A DNA stretch of 64,000 nt from Sabellastarte sp. h YS-2021 (Eukaryota; Annelida; Polychaeta; Sabellida; Sabellidae): positions 19,444,189-19,508,188 of the forward strand of contig OZ024931.1 of NCBI GenBank assembly GCA_964017235.1. The letters are read 5' to 3'. Of this stretch, positions 10,792-20,314 are shown in pieces (position 1 is the stretch's first letter; every line of letters starts with the position of its first letter). Under the pieces are notes generated by a model. That model saw only the letters and a program-made list of their open reading frames with translations. It did no database searches and had not been told where the DNA came from. Both the position numbers and the translations under genes were made by a program.

Positions 10792-12726
10792 ATGTCATCA
10801 CCAGGACAAAGACGAGGCTCATGCGGACACGCTATGGCTGGGTTCGACACCCACTCCAAGTGTGCACGTTGTAGGGACAAAGGGCTAGGCGACGACCCCT
10901 GCGTCCTGAAGAAGGAATGCGTGATTTGTAAAGGGTTTACCCTTGAGCAGTCCCATCAGCTGGCTACGCCTACCTATAGGGACAGGAAGGACAAGAAAGC
11001 TACCTCCAATGCTACGACCTCATCCACCCCCACTCTCGTGGACCCAGCACACGTTAGCGTGCTGGGTAAAGTGGAAAAGGTCAAGGCTGTGCAGACGACA
11101 CCGTCCAAGAAGACGAAACGTAGTGAGTCTCCCAAGCCATCTGCCAGTAAGAAAAGATCTTCAAGCAGTCGACCTACCACTGAAGATCTCCAGCATTTGG
11201 ATGACAAGTGGGGAGAAAGATTTTCCAGACTTGAAGCTTTGCTTCTAGCCAAGGCTTTCACAGTGCCGGTTGAACCGGTTGTGAAGCCTGCTTCAGATGT
11301 GACTCCCTCTCAGAAGCCATTTTTTGACCCTGGTGCCACCACCAGCAGTCTACCTGTGGAGAAGAGTCTGCCAGCTGAGAAATCCGGTCCCTGCCTTGAC
11401 CAGGCTACCGGTAGTGCTGTAGAGGAGATGCAGACTGCCACCCAACCCCTTGGGGTTCCCGGTGCAGGGATAGCAACCCAGCCTGTTCAGGCCCCCGGTT
11501 CGTTCCCAGAGGCTCAGCCCACCGGTGATGTGGATCTGAGGGCAGCTTCTGACAGTGAAGCTGAGCAGTTCAGTGAAACCGGTTCCCTGGATGGTGACAT
11601 CCACCGGGACCGGTCAGCAGACAAAGAACCTTCTAGAGATGACCCTGAGACTGAGCCCACTGAGGAAGCAAACTACAGGGAAACCATGAGGGGTGTGAGG
11701 AGTTTTATGAACTGGCACAAGGTTCCGGAGTTCGAAACTGTGTCCTCTACTGCAGATGACAACCCTTTTGCCGGTACTCGTATCCAGCCAACCGGTAAAG
11801 TCAGTGTGAAACTTCCTGTGGACGACTGGTTGTGCAGGAAGATGTCCAGTCTTAACCTCACAATCAAGGAAGGCTACCCTACCAGGAATTCTGACAACAC
11901 TGGCCTCCTCAGGGATCAGTTCATCAAAACCCCTAGACCTTCTAGATGGTACGGGATGCATGTTGAAAAAGACACTGAGAGTTCTACAGTTCGTAGCTGG
12001 TCACCGGATCTGGCCAAACTCAACCACTCTTTCAGCAGGGTTGCCAGAAGAAATTTGCCATCTGCTCCACCCTCTCGAGCCTTCAGTCAGGATCTCCTCA
12101 GACGCTGGGAGAGGGCAGCTCGTGAACAGACAATAATGTGTAACCAGGCTGCTGGTTTGTCAAGGTGCCTGACCAGGGTTCAGGGCTCGATGAACATTCA
12201 GTTAAAAACCCTGTGTCTGGATAGCAAAGGCAAGTCATCTGAGAAGATGAGACAGGCTGTTAGTGAACTGGAGTATTTGACCACTTTCAACCGGTCAGTA
12301 TCTCAAGCAATGGCCAGGACAATGCAAGACCTTTCAGAAGCAGTTTTTATTAATATGGCCAACTTCACCCTTGCTCGCCGGGATAGTTACCTGGACTATC
12401 TACATGCTGGGGTAAAGCAAGATACGTTGCACGCCTTGAGAACGTCACCAGTTCATCTGAATGCTTTATTCCCGGACCAGCGTATATCAAAAGCTGAGGA
12501 AGAAATCTGTAAAAGCGACGAGAGGCGTTCTTCCGGTACTTCACACCGACAGCAAGGTCGCTTCCACCCATATGCTGCAAGTGACAAGGTTACTAGCCAT
12601 CACACCGACAAGAAGAACGTCCCAGCTTGGAAACAGATCAAGGACAAGCAGCAGGCTAGGAAAGGTCGTGGCAAGGCCTCAACTTTTACACAGAAACCTG
12701 CCAAGGGGTTCAAGTCTCATAAATGA
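10792..12726 (+). CDS. Gag-like protein of DIRS A
   Basis: This is ORF1 of the DIRS element, about 645 residues from the Met at 10792 (MSSPGQRR). That start is preferred over 10717 because element B's gag also starts just before its zinc motif. Near the N-terminus a Cys/His cluster follows the pattern C-G-H-x5-D-x-H-x2-C-x2-C-x5-GDDPC...C-x2-C, shared with the gags of B and C. A low-complexity, Ser/Pro-rich, acidic middle follows. The C-terminal half resembles gag part 2 of B (LARRDSYLDYLHAG against LMRRDAYLKNAH; RFHPY near the end) and finishes with a basic tail. It is intact. It overlaps the middle ORF in the +1 frame by about 265 nt. Its role as RNA-binding capsid-like protein is inferred from position. 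Confidence 0.82.
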   Translation: MSSPGQRRGSCGHAMAGFDTHSKCARCRDKGLGDDPCVLKKECVICKGFTLEQSHQLATPTYRDRKDKKATSNATTSSTPTLVDPAHVSVLGKVEKVKAVQTTPSKKTKRSESPKPSASKKRSSSSRPTTEDLQHLDDKWGERFSRLEALLLAKAFTVPVEPVVKPASDVTPSQKPFFDPGATTSSLPVEKSLPAEKSGPCLDQATGSAVEEMQTATQPLGVPGAGIATQPVQAPGSFPEAQPTGDVDLRAASDSEAEQFSETGSLDGDIHRDRSADKEPSRDDPETEPTEEANYRETMRGVRSFMNWHKVPEFETVSSTADDNPFAGTRIQPTGKVSVKLPVDDWLCRKMSSLNLTIKEGYPTRNSDNTGLLRDQFIKTPRPSRWYGMHVEKDTESSTVRSWSPDLAKLNHSFSRVARRNLPSAPPSRAFSQDLLRRWERAAREQTIMCNQAAGLSRCLTRVQGSMNIQLKTLCLDSKGKSSEKMRQAVSELEYLTTFNRSVSQAMARTMQDLSEAVFINMANFTLARRDSYLDYLHAGVKQDTLHALRTSPVHLNALFPDQRISKAEEEICKSDERRSSGTSHRQQGRFHPYAASDKVTSHHTDKKNVPAWKQIKDKQQARKGRGKASTFTQKPAKGFKSHK

Positions 12727-13219
12727 CAATCACTGTATATTTCCAGTGACCGGTCAGAAGAACTCTGTACTTGTTACCGGTCAGGGAGACTTGAACCCAG
12801 CACCAGTGGTGTCAGAGAACAGCAAAGTGACTTTAAATTTCAATGTAGACTCTCATGTTGCAAATGCTCATATTGTCACCGGGTTGCCACAAAGGAAAGG
12901 CGTAAATCCCACCTTTTGTCAAATGTACACAGAAATAAAATATGTGAAAAATGTTTCTTGTGTAGGTCACTTGTGTTCTGTAAATCTTGTCACCAATGCC
13001 CAACATGCTGTTATAGATCCTCCTGTAGGGGCGAGGTTAAACCAGTGTTGGGAGAAATGGGAAGCCCTGGGTTCGAGTCCAAAAGTAGTCACCACACTGA
13101 GGGAGGGTTATACTCTTCCATTCCGGTTCAGACCTCACCTAACAAGGTCACCGACTGTAATAAGCAACTACCAAATCCAACCAAGCAGTCCTTCCTTGTG
13201 GAGGCACTGCATCAGCTGA
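12461..13219 (+). CDS. Middle ORF of DIRS A: N-terminal part of pol in the +1 frame
   Basis: This open frame is +1 relative to gag, overlaps gag's 3' end and encodes the beginning of the DIRS pol. Near its end is PVGARLNQCWEKWEAL followed by LREGYTLPF, the segment that always precedes the RT fingers in DIRS elements. It then runs into the RT frame by a -1 step around 13130-13170. Element B has the same order of frames (41020-41721). Most of the first 150 codons may be the gag shadow, so the functional part is probably 12730-13170. Whether it is reached by frameshifting, splicing or separate initiation cannot be told from sequence. Confidence 0.6.
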   Translation: MLYSRTSVYQKLRKKSVKATRGVLPVLHTDSKVASTHMLQVTRLLAITPTRRTSQLGNRSRTSSRLGKVVARPQLLHRNLPRGSSLINDNHCIFPVTGQKNSVLVTGQGDLNPAPVVSENSKVTLNFNVDSHVANAHIVTGLPQRKGVNPTFCQMYTEIKYVKNVSCVGHLCSVNLVTNAQHAVIDPPVGARLNQCWEKWEALGSSPKVVTTLREGYTLPFRFRPHLTRSPTVISNYQIQPSSPSLWRHCIS

Positions 13220-15054
13220 TAAACAAAAATGCAGTCGAACCGGTGGAAAACCCAAACTCACTGGGGTTTTACAACCGGCTATTTTTGGTACCCAAACCCA
13301 ACAACCGGTGGAGACCCATCCTGGACCTGAGCACCTTGAACACCTTTTTAAACACAGAGTCGTTCAAGATGGAGACCCCAGAGACAATAAGAACCTCCCT
13401 ACAAGCAGGGGAGTGGGTCACATCCATAGATTTCAAAGACGCATACTTCCACATACCAATTCACAGTCAGTCCAGGAAGTACATGCGTTTTCATCTCCAG
13501 GGTCGATCTTACCAGTTCAAAGCCCTACCCTTTGGTCTATCCACAGCCCCCATGGAGTTCACAGTGGTGGCCAAAGAGGTCAAACTCATGGCACTTCAGA
13601 AGGGTATAAGGACCCACCAGTACCTAGACGACTGGCTGGTGAGAGCCTCTACCCACGACACTTGTCTCCAGCATACTCAAACCCTGGTCACACTTTGTCA
13701 GGAACTAGGGTGGCTGGTGAACAAGGAAAAGTCAGAACTGGCACCCAAACAGGTCTTCAACTTCGTAGGTTACCAGTTCGACCTGAAAGAGGGCAAGGTC
13801 AGACCAACAGAAGACCGTTGGCAGACCTTGACAGACAAGATCAGATCAATACTGTCGGATCCGGTATGCCCGGTCCGGAAATTTATGTCCCTCATAGGAC
13901 TACTCACAGCAACAGAAAAACAAGTCCACTTAGGGCGACTACACATGAGACCCATACAGTGGCACTTGAAAAACAACTGGAGGGTCCCAGAATCACTGGA
14001 AAAGGTGATACCAGTTCCCAAGTCCCTCCACCCTCATCTAAGGTGGTGGCTGGAGGAAAGCAATGTGCTACTAGGTCAACCATTACACCCTCTAAAACAT
14101 GCTCTGCAGATCTTTACAGACGCATCAAACGAAGGGTGGGGCGCTCACTTGGACGACCATACTGCAAGAGGAACTTGGTCCCTACCAGAGAGCAAGTTAC
14201 ACATAAACCACTTAGAGCTAAAGGCTGTATTTCTAGCTCTAAAAGAGTTTCGAACCCTGGTCTGCAACAAGACAGTGTTGATAGCTACAGACAACACAAC
14301 AGTGGTTGCCTATATCAACAAAGAAGGGGGGATGAAGTCGGGCTCACTGTGTGCCCTACTGTGGAGAATCCTGTCCTGGTGCACCAGGCAACAGGTGACC
14401 CTCAGGGCACGTCACATCCCCGGCCGGCTGAACGTGATAGCAGACAAGCTATCCAGACTTGGCCAGACCATTCAAACAGAGTGGTCACTTCATCCAGCAG
14501 TGTTCCAGGCTGTATGCTCAAGGTGGCACCAGCCACAAGTGGACCTGTTTGCCACCAGATTCAACAACAAACTGCCACAGTTTGTGTCACCGGTGCCAGA
14601 CCCCCAGGCTTGGGCAGTGGATGCACTCAGCCTCTCCTGGGAGGACCTGGACCCATACGCCTTCCCACCGGCAGCCATCTTGGGCAAAGTGGTAGAGAAG
14701 CTTCAGGACTACCCCTGCAACAGAATAATTCTGATTGCTCCAGGGTGGCCCAACATGCCTTGGTTTTGGGACCTGGTGGCAATGTCAAGCCAGATCCCAC
14801 TGTGTCTGCCTTGCATACCGAACCTAGTGTCTCAGCCTTTCAACCAGGTCCTTCACAGGAACCTGTCAAATCTGAACCTACATGCCTGGCTCCTAGAGCC
14901 TCAGCGATCAAGGAGCAAGGTTTCTCTGAGGCAGTGGCAGCACGAATTGAGGCTCCTCAAAGAAGATCAACCAGATCTGTCTATGAGGCAAAGTGGACCA
15001 TTTTTACAAAGTGGTGCCTCAGTAATCAGGTGGACTTCAGGGCACCACCTTTGA
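12916..15054 (+). CDS. Reverse transcriptase-RNase H (plus methyltransferase-like tail) of DIRS A
   Basis: This 712-residue open frame makes cDNA from the element RNA and removes the RNA strand. RT fingers and palm begin near residue 115 (SLGFYNRLFLVPKPNNRWRP), with the catalytic YLDD at 13621-13632 (residue 236). RNase H follows: IFTDASNEGWGAHL (about 399), HLELKAV, ATDNTTVVAYINK (about 457) and NVIADKLSR (about 507), which supply the acidic active-site residues. The region QVDLFATRFNN...YAFPP...LIAPGWP (about 540-620) matches the Dam-like methyltransferase domain known in DIRS pols, though its activity is uncertain. No stop codons interrupt it. The 3' end overlaps YR in the -1 frame. The true start is unclear because the pol N-terminus lies in the +1 frame upstream. 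Confidence 0.93.
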   Translation: MSNVHRNKICEKCFLCRSLVFCKSCHQCPTCCYRSSCRGEVKPVLGEMGSPGFESKSSHHTEGGLYSSIPVQTSPNKVTDCNKQLPNPTKQSFLVEALHQLINKNAVEPVENPNSLGFYNRLFLVPKPNNRWRPILDLSTLNTFLNTESFKMETPETIRTSLQAGEWVTSIDFKDAYFHIPIHSQSRKYMRFHLQGRSYQFKALPFGLSTAPMEFTVVAKEVKLMALQKGIRTHQYLDDWLVRASTHDTCLQHTQTLVTLCQELGWLVNKEKSELAPKQVFNFVGYQFDLKEGKVRPTEDRWQTLTDKIRSILSDPVCPVRKFMSLIGLLTATEKQVHLGRLHMRPIQWHLKNNWRVPESLEKVIPVPKSLHPHLRWWLEESNVLLGQPLHPLKHALQIFTDASNEGWGAHLDDHTARGTWSLPESKLHINHLELKAVFLALKEFRTLVCNKTVLIATDNTTVVAYINKEGGMKSGSLCALLWRILSWCTRQQVTLRARHIPGRLNVIADKLSRLGQTIQTEWSLHPAVFQAVCSRWHQPQVDLFATRFNNKLPQFVSPVPDPQAWAVDALSLSWEDLDPYAFPPAAILGKVVEKLQDYPCNRIILIAPGWPNMPWFWDLVAMSSQIPLCLPCIPNLVSQPFNQVLHRNLSNLNLHAWLLEPQRSRSKVSLRQWQHELRLLKEDQPDLSMRQSGPFLQSGASVIRWTSGHHL

Positions 15055-16138
15055 AAGCCATAGCTGACTTCCTCCTGCACTTGTTTCAGGACAAGAAGTT
15101 GCAACCAGGCACTATTGATGGCTACAGATCAGCCATTGCTGACAAACTGGGCAATTCCGCCATCAATGTCAGTAAGGATGAAAATCTCACTCGTCTCCTG
15201 GATAGTTTCCATAGAGACAGACCTAAGGGCAGGAGGGGCATACCCTCCTGGAACCTTTCTCTGGTGCTTCACCAGCTGACAAAGGCTCCCTTTGAACCCC
15301 TAAAAGAGGCCTCCTTGAAACATCTGACTTTCAAGACTGTTTTCTTGTTGGCCTTAGGTTCGGGTAAACGCAGGAGTGAGATCCATGCTTGGTTACATAA
15401 GAACATCAGACACCAGTCAGACTGGTCTAAGGTGTCTTTGTACCCCTCACCCAGCTTCCTATCCAAGAACCAGCTGGCTAAGGAAGGTCCAGATAGTGTG
15501 GCTCCAGTGGTCATCCCAGCCCTGGCACCATCTCTGGATAGGTCACTCAAGGGTGACAGGTCCTTATGTCCAGTTAGAGCCCTGCGCTACTACTTGGACA
15601 GGACTGCAGATCTCAGGCAGAATAAGGAGTTAGTCTTTGTCTCCTTTAAGAAGGGTTTTGACAAAGACATCTCACCTGCCACCATCTCCTCATGGATCAA
15701 ACAGACTGTGATTCTGTGCTATGAGCTCTCTGACCAGGCGGCCCTCACCTTACATCAGGTTAAAGTCCATGATGTTAGGGCTTTTGCTGCATCTAAGGCT
15801 TTCCAATCAGGGATCTCCTTAGATCAGATCTTGTCAGCCTGTCACTGGACAAAGGTCAAAGTTGGGGTTTTACGTCCCGTTCAACAGCCAGGGTCATATT
15901 GGGACAGGTCCTCAGAATTGCCACTTGTGGGACTCGAACCCACAGAGGTGACAGCCTATGATTAGATGCCAAACTTGCTAACCACTAGGCCACTGAGGAC
16001 CTTATCACTTGTCACTGGAAGTCTCACAACACCTTCACCCAATTCTATTTGAAGGATGTTGCCTGGGCTGATTCTGAGCTTTTCCACCTGGGACCTGTAG
16101 TGGCTGCCCAACAGGTGCACCACCAGGCCCAGAATTGA
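14815..16138 (+). pseudogene. Tyrosine recombinase of DIRS A, interrupted by a SINE
   Basis: The recombinase would integrate the circular DNA copy of the element. The frame is open from far upstream (13308, a shadow of RT). Recognisable YR begins near AAPQRRS-like sequence at about 14950 and goes on with IDGYRSAIADKLG, GKRRSEIHAW (catalytic Arg, about 15370) and HDVRAFAASKAF (His-x-x-Arg, about 15769). At 15848, inside the box leading to the nucleophile, a 161-bp SINE introduces foreign codons and a stop at 15963-15965. The missing end, with the catalytic Tyr in TQFYLKD, continues after the SINE at 16019 and stops at 16138. This copy therefore makes a recombinase without its nucleophile. Confidence 0.9.
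15849..16009 (-). mobile_element. tRNA-derived SINE inserted in the YR gene
   Basis: Read on the - strand, it has a tRNA-like head with A box TGGCCTAGTGGTTAG and a consensus B box GGTTCGAGTCC, a tRNA-unrelated part, and an end with gggacgtaaaaccccaac and tttgacctttgt. It is flanked by a perfect 9-bp target duplication TGTCACTGG (15840-15848 and 16010-16018). Removing the insert and one duplication restores the YR reading frame seen in B and C. The intact Pol III boxes and perfect duplication indicate a young insertion. A second, older copy lies at 55722-55860. tRNA scanning tools might call it a tRNA, but the stem pairing and downstream tail fit a SINE. Confidence 0.85.
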
Positions 16139-16498
16139 GGAGATATTGTGTATATGTAAAAATGTACATATTGTAAATATGTAAAATATGTACATAATGT
16201 AAATATTTGTTGTACATATATTTAAAAAAAAACAAAAAAAAACTGTGACTTGCTTCCCTTGGGAAGTTTATTCTTCTGGGACTGAACTCAGCCCCTCTCT
16301 CTCTATCTTTCCCTTCCCAAACCAACTCTGGAAGGAAGAAAAAGGGGGGGGGCAACGTCGGTATCCAGTGAGTTGGTGGCCGACCTTGACCTGTCAGGGT
16401 TCTCTGACCCTAGGTCAAATGGGCTTGTACTATTTTGTTTATTATGAATTCACATAAGTCCCTAGCTGCTTACCCGCCTACCAAGCGGTAGTTATTCA

Positions 16499-16587
16499 GC
16501 AATTGTCCATTGGATAGGATGTATTAACGCAATAAAATTAAAGTAAATTAAATTTTTATAAGTTAATACCCTATCCAATGGACAGGC
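16499..16587 (+). repeat. Internal complementary region (ICR) of DIRS A
   Basis: The first half (16499-16540, agcaattgtccattggatag to caataaaatt) is the complement of the left end at 6689-6733. The second half (16541-16587) is the complement of the right end at 16801-16847. Such a joined pair is the hallmark ICR of DIRS elements, used as a bridge to circularise cDNA. AATAAA lies within the first half and may provide the polyadenylation signal. Confidence 0.9.
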
Positions 16588-16639
16588 AAGGCCCACCCAA
16601 CCGGCCCCGCTATCAGCTTACTAGGGGTCTTACTAGGAC

Positions 16640-16850
16640 TAGACACGAAAAAGATGCTATGACGTCACGATGTCTAGACAGGAAGAGGAAGTACGATGCG
16701 CCACCTGGCGAATGCACTCTCCTGACCGGTCCTGCCGGTATTCTATACAGGACGTCTTTTTCTGGCGTTTGGCGGGACCGGTCGCGCCGACCGGTAAAGC
16801 AATTGTCCATTGGATAGGGTATTAACTTATAAAAATTTAATTTACTTATT
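16640..16850 (+). repeat. Right inverted terminal repeat of DIRS A
   Basis: It is the complement of 6720-6891 with about one difference, followed by a terminus (attggatagggtattaactt to aatttacttatt) that differs from the left terminus. Non-identical outer ends are normal for DIRS. Confidence 0.9.
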
Positions 16851-18829
16851 AAATTTGCAATTTGATACCGTATTCTAAAATGGTACGCTGCGCAGTGAAT
16901 GTGGACACGTCTTTTGCGCAATGCTGGAATCGCGAATATAGAACGGTAAATAAAACAACGCTGTGGAATTCTGCGTGCATCGTTCCTTCGCATACAAATG
17001 TAAACAAACAACTCCCGGTAGAATTAGTGGTTATAATATTTATAAAATTATCATTTCTTGCTTGATTTTAACAATTAACATATCATTTTAAAGCTTACAG
17101 CAAAATAAAAGCATCTACAATGACAATCTGTCAATATTTCATAACAATTTCTGTGAAAATAGATTAATACAAAATACTCGATACCCGCTCGATAGTTTAA
17201 AACCATCATAAAGCACTCGGAATACGTCTTTTATTCCTATATCAAAGTAATCTTACAGTTCCGCTTGAAATGGTGATATTGATATATGTGTTTCAGCATC
17301 AATATCAACAATGCTGTCCCAAAAAACAACAGAAAAATATTGACAATATCAATGAACAATGTACCCACTAATATGGGTATATCTTCAGTGTCAACATATT
17401 GTATAGGTCATTGCATAATGGTAGTTAAAGGGATGTAGTTAAGCAACTACCATAATTCTCACTCCGAGCTGTATTAGGTCAGTGATACAAAACCATGTCC
17501 TATGTAGTGACAGGGAGACTTTGCATTGGTAATTGTTTAGGACCAAATTGCTTGCATGTAGGCTTGGTTTCGCATCATGTAGGCTTGTTTGCTTGATGCT
17601 CTCAATCAATCTGAAACCTGTGATTGTATGTACAAGGATAGCATTACTTTATACAGTATTTTATTATGACAAATGCACTAGTGGGTAGAGGCTATATTGT
17701 TTAGCTGTGTGAAATTCAATATTGAGTGAAAAAATATTATTTCAATCTCATGATATTGGGCATTAATATTGTCTACTAAAGAGTCCAAATCTAGGTTTTG
17801 TCCGGGTACATCCCCAATAACTTCCAGGAAGTGAAGTTTATCAACACAAAATATGGTAGTTATGATCAAAAACGCATTAAAACTGCAAAAATATCAGACT
17901 AACGGTAAAAATGTTCAAATATTTGCAGTGTAAGTTATAGTTATTCTGAAAATGGCAATTTAGATGTGTATCTTTGCACATTGATATTTGCAACCCTTTC
18001 CCAAAACAATAAATATTTCCAATATTGATAAACAATGTAGCTACTACTGGTTGCTAGCATAGGAATCGAAGTACAATGTTAATATTGATATATTGCAGTC
18101 TTATTTGACTATGAATAATTCTAACTAAATAGACAAGACTGCTATACAAATAATAAGATTCCTTAAACAATTCAGAGTAAATTTTTACATGTGAATATTG
18201 ATAATTGAATTAAAAACTGCTTGTCATATGCATCATTTGTAAAATACTGCCTGATGGTGTTAGTAAGGATATTAAAATGAACACGTTTAGTTTTGATATG
18301 TAAATCCAGGAAACCTCATCGATCTACATTGAAATATCAATATATGATTCTTCCGCTACTAGTTCTCTGCTTGCTTGGGTTTCTGGTTATTTTGTATCTA
18401 CTCCAGGAGAGAGACCTCAGTAACCAAACAAATATCAAGTTTGACATTTAATCACCATGGCTCTCACAGTTATGGTTGTGTTTGAATCCAGCTTATGGTA
18501 ACATCGGGATTTACTGGAGGCAGACCCTGAAATCACCCTTTTTATGTCAGCTGACATTATGTTGTCACTCTGTGGCATTAGTGTATGCGTTCGCATGAAC
18601 AACTTCTCCTCCAAAACTACAAGGCCCAGAGACATGCTGCTTTTTTAAAAGATACTTTAAGTATCAAGGATTGGTGAAGGCATGCAAATCTGTTTGTTTG
18701 TCTGTTTTCTAGAGCCATTACAAGTGAGGTAACTCCACCAAAAGTGTGAAAATTTCAACACTTTATCACAATTTTCTCATTGACTATTGCAGGGATTTTT
18801 TCTCAGGTTTTGTATATATATACACTAGG
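16851..18829. other. AT-rich sequence with no recognised gene
   Basis: The first 200 bp (to about 17040) are less AT-rich and look single-copy, with no convincing exon. From 17100 to 18830 there are repeated ATATTGATA-type low-complexity motifs. Short ORFs at 17678-17869 and 18435-18635 have no recognisable domains. Confidence 0.4.
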
Positions 18830-19680
18830 CCACAAGTAGATTTCTATTATAACTTGAAAAGTATTGCATTTAGAGCACTTTGTTAAAATATGTTATTCAG
18901 CTACTTGTTTTATAGCTACAATATGGTAAGTCCATCCCCATAGCTAGGTGAGTAATAGCTAGTTTCTGACTTTTCAGTACATTCCATAATGAGTAAAATC
19001 ACTTGTAACTTGCAAACTATTTCATTAAGAGAATTTTCTTTTAATATGTTATTCAACTACTTTTGGGTTAACTATAACATAGTAAAATTGCAGACCTGTA
19101 GCTCATTGCATAGCTGAGCAATAACTTCTTCCAGGTTCTCACTTTTGAGTAAATCAGTTGTAACTTGAAAACCATTGCATTTAGAGTATTTTTCTTTAAA
19201 TATGTTGTTCACCTACTTTTGGGTCAGCTATAACAAAGTGAAATTGCAGACCTGTAGCTCATTGCATAACTGAGTAATAGCTACTTTGAGGTTCTCACTG
19301 TTGAGTAAATTATAACTTGAAAACTATTGCATTTAGAGAATTTTGTTTAACTGTATTATTCATCTACTTTTGGGTTAGCTATAACATAGTAAAATTACAG
19401 ACCTGTAGCTCATTGCATAGCGGACCAATAGCTACTTTGAGGATTTCACTTTGGAGGAAATCAGTTGTAACTTGAAAACTATTGCATGTAGAGAATGTTG
19501 TTTAAATATGTTATTCACCTACTTTTGGTTCACTGTACCTTAGTAAAATTGCAGACCTGTAGCTCATTCATTAGCTGAGCAAAGCTACTGTGAGATTCTC
19601 ACTGTTGAGTAAATGAGTTTAACTTGAAAACTATTGCATTTACGGTATCTTGTTTAAATATATTATTCACCTACTTCTAC
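18830..19680. repeat. Diverged tandem array, units about 151-156 bp
   Basis: The marker cagacctgtagctcattgc occurs at 19091, 19247, 19398 and 19552. Units contain taacttgaaaactattgc, ttattcacctacttttgggt and a gagtaaat block, in the same order as in the 133-bp array at 7985-10352. The units are more diverged here. Confidence 0.8.
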
Positions 19681-19907
19681 ACCTTAATAGTTAACTTTGT
19701 ACTTTACTTCTCAATACCAGTTGCAGGGCACAACTTTTGTGTCTTTCTTTCACTTCTACTCTGAAACTCAAAACACACAGTCAGCTGACACAGAGCCTGT
19801 TTATGGGCACTGATTGCTTGTTTATGGAAAGGGATGTAAAAGCCTAATTGTGACTTTACATTTTGGGACCAGAAAAGACAGCCTGGTACAAAGTCATGTC
19901 ATGTAAG

Positions 19908-20314
19908 TGTAGGCATCCATGTATACGGGTGCAGTTTGTGGGTGTGGGTTGCGGTTAAAAATTCAAATGCTACAGTTATAGTTGGAGTGTTTCCATTTAA
20001 ACAGGTTACGGATGTGGCTTGCGTGTTGTGGCTTGCATCAATTTTTGGTCAGAGATCAAATTTTGGCGCAACTCGCAAGATACTGCAATCAAGATAGGGG
20101 CATATATTCTGGAGATATTGAAGGTTATTTGGTATCAAAATTTGTGTCTCACTGAACGGAACGCAAGGGGGAAGGAATTTTTGAAATCAGGTAACAAAAT
20201 TAATAAAGAACTTATGGTCTGTTAAAGAATGGATTATTATTGGGATATGTTAATTTATTTACTGCGAGTGTACAAGCAAGCCGCAACCTGCACCTGCATA
20301 CATGGATGCCTACA
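19908..20314. mobile_element. Foldback MITE, about 407 bp
   Basis: TGTAGGCATCCATGTAT at 19908 is mirrored by the complement ending at 20314. The inverted arms extend about 35-50 bp, including GGGTTGCGG. The interior has no credible coding; the ORF at 20019-20225 is incidental. Flanks gtaag and gtaat could be a worn target duplication. The superfamily is not decided. Confidence 0.65.

Larger units (their letters stand above)
6689..16850 (+). mobile_element. DIRS-type tyrosine-recombinase retrotransposon A
   Basis: It has the complete DIRS layout: left ITR (6689-6891), gag (10792-12726), a middle pol-start frame, RT-RNase H-methyltransferase (12916-15054), YR (to 16138), ICR (16499-16587) and right ITR (about 16640-16850). 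The ITRs differ at about one position over some 165 bp, so it looks recent. It is about 10.2 kb, against 6.2 kb for element B, because the leader between ITR and gag holds about 3.6 kb of nested satellite (about 6955-10640). No LTRs, integrase or target duplication were seen, as expected for YR elements. A 161-bp SINE has broken the YR gene, so this copy cannot encode its own recombinase. Confidence 0.92.

Noticed and set aside
13060..13080. gggttcgagtcc resembling a tRNA B box within the DIRS A pol
   Set aside because: It lies in open coding sequence with no A box or stems around it; a chance match.
13308..14800. Long open frame upstream of the YR domain of A (and 39350-41105 in B) as extra protein
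   Set aside because: It is the -1 shadow of the well-conserved RT-RNase H frame. Its residues show no domain, and length alone comes from codon bias.
15900..15995. A tRNA gene on the - strand, with good A and B boxes
   Set aside because: It is flanked by a perfect target duplication and continues into a tRNA-unrelated tail shared with 55722-55860, so it is a SINE.
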